Origin: Paenisporosarcina sp. FSL H8-0542
GTDB taxonomy: Bacteria > Bacillota > Bacilli > Bacillales_A > Planococcaceae
Assembly: GCF_038632915.1 (NCBI RefSeq)
Contig: NZ_CP152050.1
Coordinates: 299,501-363,500 of the forward strand
Length of the DNA stretch: 64,000 nt
Reading direction: 5' to 3'
Position 1 is the stretch's first letter, and every line of letters begins with the position of its first letter. A program made the translations under genes and the position numbers. Under the pieces are notes generated by a model that did not search any database, was not told the origin of the DNA, and saw nothing but the letters and a program-made list of their open reading frames with translations. This document shows positions 35,034 to 42,899 of this stretch, piece by piece.

Positions 35034-35810
35034 ATGTTGAACAATAAATTGTCTAAAGAAGAACTGGCCATTTGGGGAAATTGGCAAAAACAGCGTGATC
35101 CACAAGCGGGTGAATATTTAGTCGAGCGCTATCTACCATTGGTTGATTACATCGTTCAGCGATTTATGATCAGTTTGCCTAAAACAGTCGATAAGGACGA
35201 CATTCGTAGTTTCGCATATGAGGGACTGCTTGATGCATTTGATAAATTCAATATGGATAGAGATATGAAGTTTGAAACATATGCGTCATGGCGAATCAAA
35301 GGAGCGGTCATTGATGGACTGAGGCATAGCGATTGGTTACCACGTTCCGTAAGGGATAAAGTGAAGAAAATCGAAAATGCCTACGCAATTCTCGAACAGC
35401 AGAAAAATGATTCTGTTACAGATGAGGAAGTCAGTGATTATTTAGGGATTACAAAAGCGGAACTGAACAAAACGGTTTCAGAAGCGGCACTGTCTACCAT
35501 GATATCAATTGATGAGACTGTCTACGATGAGGATAATCAGGTCGGAAAATATTCAATGATTGAAAACGATCAAGCGGAATCGCCAGAACGCCATTTAACA
35601 GCACAGATGATAAAAGAATCATTGTCACATGCGATTGGCCGCTTGCCAGAAAAAGAAAAGCTCGTCATCTCACTCTGCTATTTCGAAGAACTGAAATTAA
35701 CGGAAATTGCGGAAGTGCTCAGTGTAAGTGTATCTCGAGTTTCCCAAATGCACTCTAAAGCAATACTTCGTTTAAGGTCAGCGACACTGGCAATACACGA
35801 AAACTATTGA
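35034..35810 (+). CDS. sigD: Flagellar sigma factor SigD (FliA)
   Basis: 258 residues. Region 2 'DIRSFAYEGLLDAFDKF' and 'FETYASWRIKGAVIDGLRHS', region 3 'VTDEEVSDYLGITKAELNK' and region 4 'LTEIAEVLSVSVSRVSQMHS' are clear. It reads the two SigD promoters at 4316 and 9182 and is inhibited by FlgM. I chose ATG 35034, 5 bases after GGTGGTGA; GTG 35019 is in frame. Upstream, where cheB-A-W-C-D lie in B. subtilis, there is only element D, so its hairpins may affect sigD mRNA supply. Confidence 0.94.
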   Translation: MLNNKLSKEELAIWGNWQKQRDPQAGEYLVERYLPLVDYIVQRFMISLPKTVDKDDIRSFAYEGLLDAFDKFNMDRDMKFETYASWRIKGAVIDGLRHSDWLPRSVRDKVKKIENAYAILEQQKNDSVTDEEVSDYLGITKAELNKTVSEAALSTMISIDETVYDEDNQVGKYSMIENDQAESPERHLTAQMIKESLSHAIGRLPEKEKLVISLCYFEELKLTEIAEVLSVSVSRVSQMHSKAILRLRSATLAIHENY

Positions 35811-35843
35811 TTTTAAAAAGGATAGAAGGATAAGGTGATACCC

Positions 35844-36329
35844 TTGGACTGGTTTCTGATCGCAATGATTATTTTAGTTATATTAGTGAATATCAGGTCA
35901 TTTCTTGTATTAGCCGAATTGAAACAAAAAAGGGCTCAAATGAAAGAAGATTTAGACGCCATTCATGGAAGCATGGAAGAATTCGTGACGAGTGTGGAAA
36001 AAGAAAATGATGAACTTTATGAGAAACTGGTCGACTATATTCGAGTGAAAGATAGTAAACTCGATGAGAGAATCCGAATGTTGGAAGAAAAACTCAACAC
36101 CGTAACGACGGATAGCTCCGCTCAGACGTTTCCACTGGAGGAGCATGACGATGTAAAGCAGGTGTACCCCGAAGCGTCTGCAGTCAATGATCAGGAAAAT
36201 GATAAAATGTTGAAATTGTATAAACAAGGTTTTTCTGAAAAGCAAATTGCCAAAGTATTGCAGATTGATCTGGGAGAAGTGGAGCTTGTCCTGAATATGT
36301 TCAGGAAAAAGCAAAGTTATCAAAAGTAG
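35844..36329 (+). CDS. swrB: SwrB-like protein (DUF6115), swarming/flagellar assembly factor
   Basis: 161 residues: one N-terminal membrane helix ('WFLIAMIILVILVNIRSFLV'), a coiled coil ('LAELKQKRAQMKEDLDAI', 'DSKLDERIRMLEEKLN'), an acidic linker and a C-terminal helix-turn-helix-like end ('YKQGFSEKQIAKVLQIDLGE', 'VELVLNMFRKK'). Architecture and place directly after sigD match B. subtilis SwrB, which activates the flagellar export apparatus. TTG 35844 follows AAGGTGA at 5 bases; GTG 35835 is an alternative inside that ribosome site. Confidence 0.85.
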   Translation: MDWFLIAMIILVILVNIRSFLVLAELKQKRAQMKEDLDAIHGSMEEFVTSVEKENDELYEKLVDYIRVKDSKLDERIRMLEEKLNTVTTDSSAQTFPLEEHDDVKQVYPEASAVNDQENDKMLKLYKQGFSEKQIAKVLQIDLGEVELVLNMFRKKQSYQK

Positions 36330-36344
36330 AATGAGGTGTTTCAT

Positions 36345-36782
36345 TTGCGTATTGGAATGCAAACGAACTTTTCAAACGACAGGATTTCAAAAAATGCAGT
36401 GGAAAGTAAGACATCCGATTCTTTTGCCAACATGATGAGAAAATCACAGACTAAATTGCACCTGGATTCTTTAAATCAATTAATGTCTCGTGTGGATTCA
36501 CAAGGGCAGAGGCTGGCTAAGCAAAGAACCCTTGAAAACCTCTTGGATTATAAAAACTTAGTAAAGCAGTTCATCGGGGAATCCTTAAGTTTAGGGTTGC
36601 AATTGTCCGAAAAACAAAGCTTCAATCAAAGTGGTGGAATGAAAACGCATCAATTAGTGGAAGTGATTGATCAGAAACTCATTGAAGTCCAGGATGAAGT
36701 ATTAAATGATGAAAATGAAGGTCTTAATACGCTTCGTTTGGTCGGCGAAATCAAAGGGTTGCTCGTTAATTTATATATGTGA
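36345..36782 (+). CDS. YaaR-like (DUF327) helical protein in flagellar operon
   Basis: 145 residues, mostly helical: 'MRIGMQTNFSNDRISKNAVE', then 'LDSLNQLMSRVDSQGQRLAK', 'QRTLENLLDYKNLVKQFIGE' and 'HQLVEVIDQKLIEVQDEVLN'. This pattern matches the DUF327/YaaR family, whose function is not established. B. subtilis yaaR is not in the fla operon. Here the gene sits 15 bases after swrB and just before a PilZ gene, so a role in motility or cyclic-di-GMP signalling is plausible but inferred. The start is TTG 36345 after GAGGTG. Confidence 0.7.
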   Translation: MRIGMQTNFSNDRISKNAVESKTSDSFANMMRKSQTKLHLDSLNQLMSRVDSQGQRLAKQRTLENLLDYKNLVKQFIGESLSLGLQLSEKQSFNQSGGMKTHQLVEVIDQKLIEVQDEVLNDENEGLNTLRLVGEIKGLLVNLYM

Positions 36783-36813
36783 TAGAAGTTAATATTAACT
36801 GGAGGGAAACGAA

Positions 36814-37173
36814 ATGAGCGAGAATCGTCGCGAGTTTTTTCGAGTGGTATTTCATCAATCAATCAACGCAGAAATTTCATTGGATGGAGCAATCTTCTTC
36901 ATGCCGGTAGAGATTGAAAATGTAAGTGTGAGAGGCTTGAAATTCATCTCATCTATGGATATTCCATTGGAGAGACAAGTAACATGTCGTTTTGAAATTT
37001 TAGGTAGTCCTTTTTTATTGGAAGGATCTATTATTCGTAAGTCCATAAGATTGCATGATATTGAATACGGTGTTGGATTTGAAGTGAACCAAGATACTTC
37101 TTCTGAGTTATTTAAGCAATTGAACTATTATCAAATTCGTCAGCGTAAAGGAAATCCAATGGAAATGGATTGA
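36814..37173 (+). CDS. PilZ-domain cyclic-di-GMP receptor
   Basis: 119 residues, a single PilZ barrel. Both ligand motifs are present: RxxxR as R6-EFF-R10 and (D/N)xSxxG as N36-V-S38-V-R-G41. Later strands 'QVTCRFEILGSPFLLEGSII' and 'DIEYGVGFEV' complete the fold. There is no YcgR-N domain, so it differs from B. subtilis MotI/DgrA (YpfA). As the last gene of the flagellar operon, after an AGGGAAAC ribosome site, it likely links cyclic-di-GMP to motor or assembly function. The partner is unknown. Confidence 0.9.
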   Translation: MSENRREFFRVVFHQSINAEISLDGAIFFMPVEIENVSVRGLKFISSMDIPLERQVTCRFEILGSPFLLEGSIIRKSIRLHDIEYGVGFEVNQDTSSELFKQLNYYQIRQRKGNPMEMD

Positions 37174-37196
37174 ATCATTTCCCGATTATGCTTAAA

Positions 37197-37231
37197 GACC
37201 CGATCAGGAATACAACTGACCGGGTTTTTAT
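37197..37231 (+). terminator. Terminator of the flgB-pilZ operon
   Basis: ACCCGATCAG (37198-37207) pairs with CTGACCGGGT (37216-37225) with one mismatch, followed by TTTTTA. It marks the end of the roughly 22-kb flagellar operon. Confidence 0.85.
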
Positions 37232-37340
37232 ATTTGCGGGATGCGGTGTATACTTGTGAAGGAAATACTTATCGTGAAAAAATAGATTGAGACGAACCTT
37301 TGTCTATGGAATTAAAATAATGCTTGGAGGAAATAAATTT

Positions 37341-37682
37341 ATGTCAGTTTTACCAAATTGCCCGAAATGCCATTCAGCTTATACTTATGAGGATGGGAAT
37401 ATGCTGGTTTGTCCGGAATGTGCACATGAGTGGACGCTGGAATCAAAGAATGAAAATAGTAATGAAGATAAAGTAGTTAGAGATGCAAATGGAAATGTAT
37501 TGAATGATGGTGATTCTGTAACCGTCATCAAAGACCTGAAAGTAAAAGGAAGTTCATCTGTCCTGAAAATAGGAACAAAAGTGAAAAGTATCCGTCTGGT
37601 TGATGGCGATCATGATATCGATTGCAAAATTGATGGTTTTGGAGCTATGAAGTTGAAATCAGAATTTGTTAAGAAGAACTAA
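37341..37682 (+). CDS. PhnA/YjdM-family zinc-ribbon protein
   Basis: 113 residues: N-terminal zinc ribbon '[20 protein letters not shown]' with 'PECAHEW', then the PhnA_C domain ('[20 protein letters not shown]', '[20 protein letters not shown]'). The family is named after the E. coli phn locus but its function is not phosphonate cleavage and remains unclear. ATG 37341 follows TTGGAGG; the longer open frame from 37287 has no ribosome site. It is monocistronic, between the flagellar terminator and element B. Confidence 0.88.
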   Translation: MSVLPNCPKCHSAYTYEDGNMLVCPECAHEWTLESKNENSNEDKVVRDANGNVLNDGDSVTVIKDLKVKGSSSVLKIGTKVKSIRLVDGDHDIDCKIDGFGAMKLKSEFVKKN

Positions 37683-37700
37683 ATACAGCTTTGTATAATG

Positions 37701-37735
37701 AAAAACCGCTTACTCCATTTACGAGTAAGCGGTTT
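37701..37735 (+). terminator. Left copy of the duplicated phnA/DUF899 terminator
   Basis: The stem CCGCTTACTC / GAGTAAGCGG (37708-37732) occurs with loop CATTTA-like sequence; the following T-run is cut to TTT by the start of element B at 37736. It is nearly identical to 38193-38227. Confidence 0.82.
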
Positions 37736-38192
37736 CAGACTGTAGACAAACAAAAAAATGAGTGAATATAACTGTATACTATTGAAAAAGAGCCTATGCA
37801 AGAAAATGTTGATTTCCATTGCGGCGGACGCGTTTCGCGGGCACGGCATCAGTCTCCTCGTCACTACGTTCCTGCGGGGTCTTCAGCTCGTGCTGTTCCC
37901 GCTGAAGTCGCCGCCTCCACTCCAATCAAAAGAAACTGCTTCTGTAAGCGTGTCTCTGCAAAATATTTAAGTTGGAAGGTGGTTGGCTATTTCTGAAGAC
38001 TCCTGCGGAAAAACGAAACAAGCTAGACCCCACAGGCTCAGCTGTCATAGACAGCTGAGCCGAGGAGGCTAGCGTTTCGTCCGCGGAAAGCGAAAGAAAT
38101 AGCCGACCACAATCTTTCTCGATAGAGTGCAAAAAATAAGAACTCAATTTTTATACTTTTATTTTAATTATTATTCTTTTGTCAACAAGCTG
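37736..38192 (-). mobile_element. Terminator-associated non-coding element, copy B (457 bp, inverted)
   Basis: It is the reverse complement of the element at 50652-51104. The ends CAGACTGTAGACAAA (37736-37750) and, read from the other side, CAGCTTGTTGACAAA (complement of 38178-38192) form terminal inverted repeats matching at 12 of 15 positions. The internal hairpin at 38037-38059 corresponds to those in A and C. It is flanked on both sides by copies of one terminator hairpin. No conserved reading frame is present. Confidence 0.87.
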
Positions 38193-38227
38193 AAACCGCT
38201 TACTCCATCTAGGAGTAAGCGGTTTTT
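38193..38227 (+). terminator. Right copy of the duplicated phnA/DUF899 terminator
   Basis: The stem CCGCTTACTC / GAGTAAGCGG with loop CATCTAG differs from the left copy mainly in the loop, and has a full T-run at 38223-38227. It is bidirectional in design, between convergent phnA and the DUF899 gene. Confidence 0.85.
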
Positions 38228-38238
38228 CATTATAAAGA

Positions 38239-38820
38239 TTAGATCATCATCCTTTTTTTCACTGCCTTTGGGTTAAAACCTTCAACACCTGAATCTAACA
38301 AGTCAAAGAAGTGCCATGGTGAGCTATAATCATCTCCAGGTCCGAATGCATCGTTTGCGACCAAATAAATGACGCCATCTGCTTCTTTTTTAAAGGTCGA
38401 AACTCCAGGATATTGGTAATTGTCTCTTTCAAATCCCATATCCTTTTTGAAACTACTTTTTATCGTCGAAACCATCGGAAATGGCCAATTTCGTTCTTTA
38501 GCGAACGATTGTTGAACTTCCGGAGAATCTGGCGTAGCCAAAACAAATGGTGCTTTAAGTAAAAGATAATCGTACACTCCGACAAAACCATCCGCCCACA
38601 TCGTGCAGTATGAACAGGATTTCCCCATATTGTGAACAACAATCAATTCATTGCAATCTCCAAAAAGTTCAAGTAAAGAAATGGACTGACCGTCACTTTT
38701 TATAAACTCGTAGTTCTTCACAGGAATGTACGGAGCAGCTTTTTTTAATTTCTTCAAATGTTGCTTTTTTTCCATGATTTCTTTCTCAAGTTCTTCAATC
38801 TCCGCATTGATTTTCAACAT
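38239..38820 (-). CDS. DUF899-family thioredoxin-like protein
   Basis: 193 residues: an N-terminal charged helix ('LKINAEIEELEKEIMEKKQH'), then a thioredoxin-like fold with 'SLLELFGDCNELIVVHNMGK' and 'SCSYCTMWADGFVG' (SxxC-type site), and 'NYQYPGVSTFKKEADGVIYL'. DUF899 proteins are small AhpC/TSA-related proteins of unknown substrate. I took ATG 38820, with AAAGGGTG upstream, because the family usually begins at this helix; GTG 38865 would add 15 residues. It is convergent with phnA. Confidence 0.82.
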   Translation of the reverse strand: MLKINAEIEELEKEIMEKKQHLKKLKKAAPYIPVKNYEFIKSDGQSISLLELFGDCNELIVVHNMGKSCSYCTMWADGFVGVYDYLLLKAPFVLATPDSPEVQQSFAKERNWPFPMVSTIKSSFKKDMGFERDNYQYPGVSTFKKEADGVIYLVANDAFGPGDDYSSPWHFFDLLDSGVEGFNPKAVKKRMMI

Positions 38821-39072
38821 CCCGAGCACCCTTTCTGGTTGGCAAGTAATTGATGTATTCTCCACAAAGGAAAAAATCTCCTTTACTTCACAAAAAATAG
38901 TTAATGGATGTGAGAAAATTAGGATTATAGATTAGTTGTATATAGTGTGAAACATTTTTGGCGAGTGAGGATTTTTTAAAGACATGCAACCATTGAACCG
39001 AATTGTTTATCTAATCTTTTGAAACAGAAACAAGGGAATGCAACTTAGTCCCGACAACAGGGAGGTGTATGG

Positions 39073-39612
39073 GTGGTTAATATGAAAGCTTTGGTGAAGA
39101 AAGCGAAGAGCGGGGACGGTGAAGCATTTGTCCAATTAATAAAGCAATACGAAAATGTTCTTTATAGAGTAGCCAGTAAATATCTGAATCACGATGAAGA
39201 TGTGGCTGATGCCATGCAAGAAACCATCATGACAGCGTTTGAAAAACTGCCGACGTTAAAAAAACCGGAATATTTTAATACGTGGATATGCAAGATCTTA
39301 ATCAATAACTGCAATGGCTTATTGAAGAAAAATAACAGGACCGTCCAACTGGTCGATATGGAAAGCATTCGAGAAAAAGATAATCCTGCTTTATTGAAAA
39401 TGGAGCTGGAAGAGGAACTGTCTTCCTTGAATGCAGATTATAGAACGGCCATTGAGCTGTATTACATCGTCGGGATGAATATCAAGGAAATTGGCGAGTT
39501 GCTAAAGGAACCCGAAGGAACAATCAAGTCACGACTTTCGAGAGCGAAAGCCATACTACGAATCAATCATGATAAACAAAAAGGAGTGATTGGCTATGAG
39601 CAACGAGTTTAA
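39073..39612 (+). CDS. ECF-type RNA polymerase sigma factor
   Basis: 179 residues: region 2 'VQLIKQYENVLYRVASKYLN' and 'DEDVADAMQETIMTAFEKLP', 'FNTWICKILINNC', and region 4 'YRTAIELYYIVGMNIKEIGE' with 'EGTIKSRLSRAKAIL'. It is an ECF sigma factor of the SigV/SigW-like kind, probably answering envelope stress. The start is GTG 39073, 7 bases after GGAGG. It overlaps the anti-sigma gene by 17 bases, a coupling typical of such pairs. Confidence 0.9.
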   Translation: MVNMKALVKKAKSGDGEAFVQLIKQYENVLYRVASKYLNHDEDVADAMQETIMTAFEKLPTLKKPEYFNTWICKILINNCNGLLKKNNRTVQLVDMESIREKDNPALLKMELEEELSSLNADYRTAIELYYIVGMNIKEIGELLKEPEGTIKSRLSRAKAILRINHDKQKGVIGYEQRV

Positions 39613-40603
39613 TGACGAGTTCGTCAAAGAAATTCCGGACCATGTGAGGCAAAGGCTGGATCAAACCTACGAGCAGATTCGCTTCCAATCTATAAAGAAA
39701 AAGAAACATATCATTTGGACGAGAATGGCTACAGCTGCCTGCTGCCTACTAATTGTCGGGGTAGCCTCGACAAGTGAACCTGTCAAAGCAGCGATTTTTG
39801 GAATCTTCAAGTTCAACGACTCAGGAATTGAACAAGCGGTGAAAGCCGGGTTTGCAGAAGAAACCGATCAATCGGCAACGAATGAGAACGTGCGGATTAC
39901 ACTCGACAGTTACTTCTCGGATAATAATAAAATGGGATTTAGCTTTCAGTTGCAGTTCAAGGATCTAACTTTGTTAGGTGAAGAGGCAGAAAGGTTATCC
40001 TTGGATGTGCGTTTGAAGAATGGTGATGGGGAATACATTGTGGAACTGATACCGGATACAAAACCTTTATACGGCAAAAGTGAATATTCAGCTGGCGTGC
40101 ATGTTATGAACCCGTTCATTGAACAGGAAACCGGTAAAGCCCAATTTGATACGGTTTTTGAATCCACGGAAGGTAATTTTCCGGCATTGTCCAATGCTAT
40201 TATCGAAGTGGAAAGCATTAATGTTCAATATGCAAATGGAGAATTCAAAAAGATCGAAGGGGAGTGGAACTTGCCTTTGAAAGAAGCTGCTAAACCATTT
40301 GAAGTCGTGGAATACGTGGCACAGGAATCTGACAAAATTAAGTTAGTAAAAGCGAATGGCAATCCAACATCCCTTTCTCTGACCATTTCTATAGATGGAG
40401 AACCAACGGAAACCCCATTCGCTATTATGAAAGTGGTGGATGAACAAGGAATAGAATATGAGGCGGGTAGTACTAACATGACGGTCAAGAGCGAACAAAC
40501 TATCATTTCAACCACGTTTCCAATCTCATCTTTCGTTCATGCGGAAAAGCTGCAATTAATCGTGGGGAACGAACAGGTGGAACTGACCAAAAAGAATGAT
40601 TGA
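39596..40603 (+). CDS. DUF4179 membrane anti-sigma factor
   Basis: 335 residues: a cytoplasmic N-terminus of about 40 residues, one membrane helix ('MATAACCLLIVGVASTS'), and an extracellular DUF4179-like domain starting near 'VKAAIFGIFKFNDSGIEQA'. DUF4179 proteins are encoded after ECF sigma genes and are thought to hold them at the membrane. ATG 39596 lies 9 bases after AAAAGGAG. The inducing signal is unknown. Confidence 0.85.
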   Translation: MSNEFNDEFVKEIPDHVRQRLDQTYEQIRFQSIKKKKHIIWTRMATAACCLLIVGVASTSEPVKAAIFGIFKFNDSGIEQAVKAGFAEETDQSATNENVRITLDSYFSDNNKMGFSFQLQFKDLTLLGEEAERLSLDVRLKNGDGEYIVELIPDTKPLYGKSEYSAGVHVMNPFIEQETGKAQFDTVFESTEGNFPALSNAIIEVESINVQYANGEFKKIEGEWNLPLKEAAKPFEVVEYVAQESDKIKLVKANGNPTSLSLTISIDGEPTETPFAIMKVVDEQGIEYEAGSTNMTVKSEQTIISTTFPISSFVHAEKLQLIVGNEQVELTKKND

Positions 40604-40613
40604 TGAAGAGTGA

Positions 40614-40653
40614 AACCCTAAGTCCATGTTGTTTTGGATTTAGGGTTCTTTTT
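40614..40653 (+). terminator. Terminator of the sigma/anti-sigma operon
   Basis: AACCCTAAGTCCA (40614-40626) pairs with TGGATTTAGGGTT (40635-40647) with one wobble, followed by a T-run. Confidence 0.85.
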
Positions 40654-40736
40654 GATTTTGCAATACTATAGGCTTACATTTCGGTTCATAAATCCGTGAC
40701 ATAACCCATATAACCATAGAGACAAGGATCGTGAGG

Positions 40737-41468
40737 GTGATTTGGTTGGCTTCAATTTGGGCAATGGGCACAATATTTACGGCGTTCGGTTTTGGTCTAG
40801 GGGGAATCATTGCTTGGGGGATTAGGGGACTCAAGAAGAACACCGATACGGTTCTGTGTTTATGTGCAGGGTTGATTCTCGGGTTACTGAGTTTTGAAGT
40901 TGCTCCAGAAGCAATAGAGCTCGGCAATTGGTTTACTTTTAATGGAGGGTTTTTAGCAGGGGTGCTTTTGTTCAACTTTTTGCACGGGTTTTTCAGGTTT
41001 CATGTAGTGAGGGAAAAGGGTGGGAAAAAGCGAGTCGCATTTTACACAGGCGTGATGCTGCTGATCGGTATTTCCATACATAACATTCCTATAGGAATAA
41101 GTTTAGGTGCTGTTCAGGACACCAGTTTATCTCGTTCCATTCTACAAATAATCCTCCTACATAATATTCCGGAGGGGATGATCGTCTTCACTCCATTACT
41201 TGTAGCGGGAGTGAGGAAAAGAACATTGTTGATATTTTCAATGCTTGTTTCATTGCCAGTGGCGGGTGGTGCGTATGTAGGAAGTAAATTAGGGATGGAT
41301 TATCCTCTTCTCTGGTCAACTTTTATCAGTCTGTCCATTGGGATGATTTATATGGTAACGGTAAAAGAGATATTAATTGAATCCATTCACGAGGCAACAT
41401 CCAAACAAATTTTTATACTGACACTTCTTGGGTTTGGTTTGATTGGTGCTTACTTTGCATTAGTTTAA
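40737..41468 (+). CDS. ZIP-family metal transporter
   Basis: 243 residues with about eight membrane helices. The ZIP metal-site helices are visible as 'GISIHNIPIGISLGAVQ' and 'IILLHNIPEGMIVF', with the paired HN and HNxPEG motifs. 'CLCAGLILGLLSFEVAPEAI' fits helix 2. The likely substrate is a divalent cation such as zinc; direction and metal are not determinable here. GTG 40737 lies 8 bases after AAGGA; GTG 40731 and TTG 40746 are alternatives. Confidence 0.85.
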   Translation: MIWLASIWAMGTIFTAFGFGLGGIIAWGIRGLKKNTDTVLCLCAGLILGLLSFEVAPEAIELGNWFTFNGGFLAGVLLFNFLHGFFRFHVVREKGGKKRVAFYTGVMLLIGISIHNIPIGISLGAVQDTSLSRSILQIILLHNIPEGMIVFTPLLVAGVRKRTLLIFSMLVSLPVAGGAYVGSKLGMDYPLLWSTFISLSIGMIYMVTVKEILIESIHEATSKQIFILTLLGFGLIGAYFALV

Positions 41469-41511
41469 TTAATTCACAACGAATAGTAAGTACAAATAGT
41501 GAACTTATCAA

Positions 41512-41546
41512 ATCCCCGCTGACAGAAAAAAATCAGCGGGGATGTT
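41512..41546 (+). terminator. Terminator after ZIP gene
   Basis: ATCCCCGCTGA (41512-41522) pairs perfectly with TCAGCGGGGAT (41533-41543). The T-run is weak (GTTTGT), so efficiency is uncertain. Confidence 0.7.
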
Positions 41547-41695
41547 TGTGATGGAGAAAGCATTTACGAAGTTAACCTATTGCCACTTTGAAAGAGTAAG
41601 ACGATTTACTGAAACAAGCACCCGTTAACAACATGACCACTTGAAAATGATGAATTGGACAAATAAAGCACTGATTTACATAACCTTAACATCGG

Positions 41696-41773
41696 ATTAA
41701 TGTGGGATTAATAATGAATGATTATGATTAAACCGTAACAAACAGTAGCAAACATTAAAAATCCCACACTAAT
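41696..41773 (+). promoter_or_regulatory. Long-spaced inverted repeat before the ABC importer operon
   Basis: ATTAATGTGGGATT (41696-41709) and AATCCCACACTAAT (41760-41773) are inverted repeats matching at 13 of 14 positions, 50 bases apart. The right arm touches the TTGGAGG ribosome site of the binding-protein gene. GGATTAAT also repeats directly (41694, 41705). It may be paired operators for the DeoR regulator encoded downstream, or an mRNA hairpin. The rest of 41547-41786 shows nothing else clear. Confidence 0.6.
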
Positions 41774-41786
41774 TGGAGGCAATTTT

Positions 41787-42899
41787 ATGAATTACAAATT
41801 CAAGAAGAATTGTTACAAGTCTATTCAAGTTTTGATGTTAGGAGCGAGTGTACTAGGATTAGCTGCTTGTGGAGGTACTAAAGAGGAGGCAGCTCCAGTT
41901 GTTAAGGATCCAAGTACGTTAACCCTGAAAGAAATTGAAACAAAGGCAAAAGAAGAGGGGACAATTAATAGTGTCGGTATGCCTGATTCATGGGCTAACT
42001 GGGGAGAAACGTGGAATGAAGTGACGAAAAAATATACTCTGGAGCACAATGATACAGATTTATCCAGTGCCGAAGAGATTGCCAAAATGGAATCTGAAGG
42101 AGAGAATGCAACAGCTGATATCGGCGATGTAGGGATTTCCTTTGGGCCAATCGCGGAACAAAAAGAATTAACGACGCCATATAAAACTTCCTATTGGGAA
42201 GAGGTACCTGACTGGGCAAAAGATGACAACGGAGATTGGGTTGTTGGCTACCAAGGAACGATTGCATTCTTTACTAATAAAGAATTAGTAGATAACCCGC
42301 CAAAATCTTGGGATGACATATTAAAAGGAGATTATAAAGTAACAGTTGGAGATGTTCAGCGTGGTACACAGAACCAAATGGCCGTTCTTGCTGCCGCTAT
42401 CGCTTACGGCGGTGATGAAACAAATCTCCAACCAGGAATTGACTATTTTGCTAAGCTTGCCAAGCAAGGCCGTCTTAGCTTAACGGATGCCAAGCCAGCT
42501 AACATCGAAAAAGGGGAAGTGGAAGTTGCCCTTGTTTGGGATTTCAATGCTCTTGGTTACGCTGACCAAATTAACCGTGATCAATTTGAAGTAGCCATTC
42601 CAAGTGAAGGTTCAGTCGTAAGCGGCTACGCAACTATTATTAACAAATATGCAAAGCATCCGTATGCGGCGATGGCAACTAGAGAATATATCTTAAGCGA
42701 TGAAGGACAAATTAACTTAGCTAAAGGATTTGCCCGCCCAATTCGCGATGTAGAACTTCCGAAAGAAGTAGCTGAAAAAATGGTTCCAGAAGTACAGTAC
42801 AAAAATGCAAAACCAATTGAAGATTACAAAGCTTGGGAAGAAACGGCAAAAAATTTACCGCAGCTTTGGCAAGAAGAGGTGTTAGTCCATGTCAAATAA
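41787..42899 (+). CDS. ABC transporter substrate-binding lipoprotein
   Basis: 370 residues. The signal peptide ends in the lipobox LAAC with Cys28 as lipidation site. The mature protein is an extracellular solute-binding family 1/spermidine-iron type fold ('TINSVGMPDSWANWGETWNE', 'GYQGTIAFFTNKELVDNPPK', 'EVALVWDFNALGYADQI'). It heads an operon with a phosphodiesterase-like enzyme and two permeases, suggesting a phosphorylated or phosphonate substrate; this is inference. The stop overlaps the next ATG by 11 bases. Confidence 0.85.
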   Translation: MNYKFKKNCYKSIQVLMLGASVLGLAACGGTKEEAAPVVKDPSTLTLKEIETKAKEEGTINSVGMPDSWANWGETWNEVTKKYTLEHNDTDLSSAEEIAKMESEGENATADIGDVGISFGPIAEQKELTTPYKTSYWEEVPDWAKDDNGDWVVGYQGTIAFFTNKELVDNPPKSWDDILKGDYKVTVGDVQRGTQNQMAVLAAAIAYGGDETNLQPGIDYFAKLAKQGRLSLTDAKPANIEKGEVEVALVWDFNALGYADQINRDQFEVAIPSEGSVVSGYATIINKYAKHPYAAMATREYILSDEGQINLAKGFARPIRDVELPKEVAEKMVPEVQYKNAKPIEDYKAWEETAKNLPQLWQEEVLVHVK

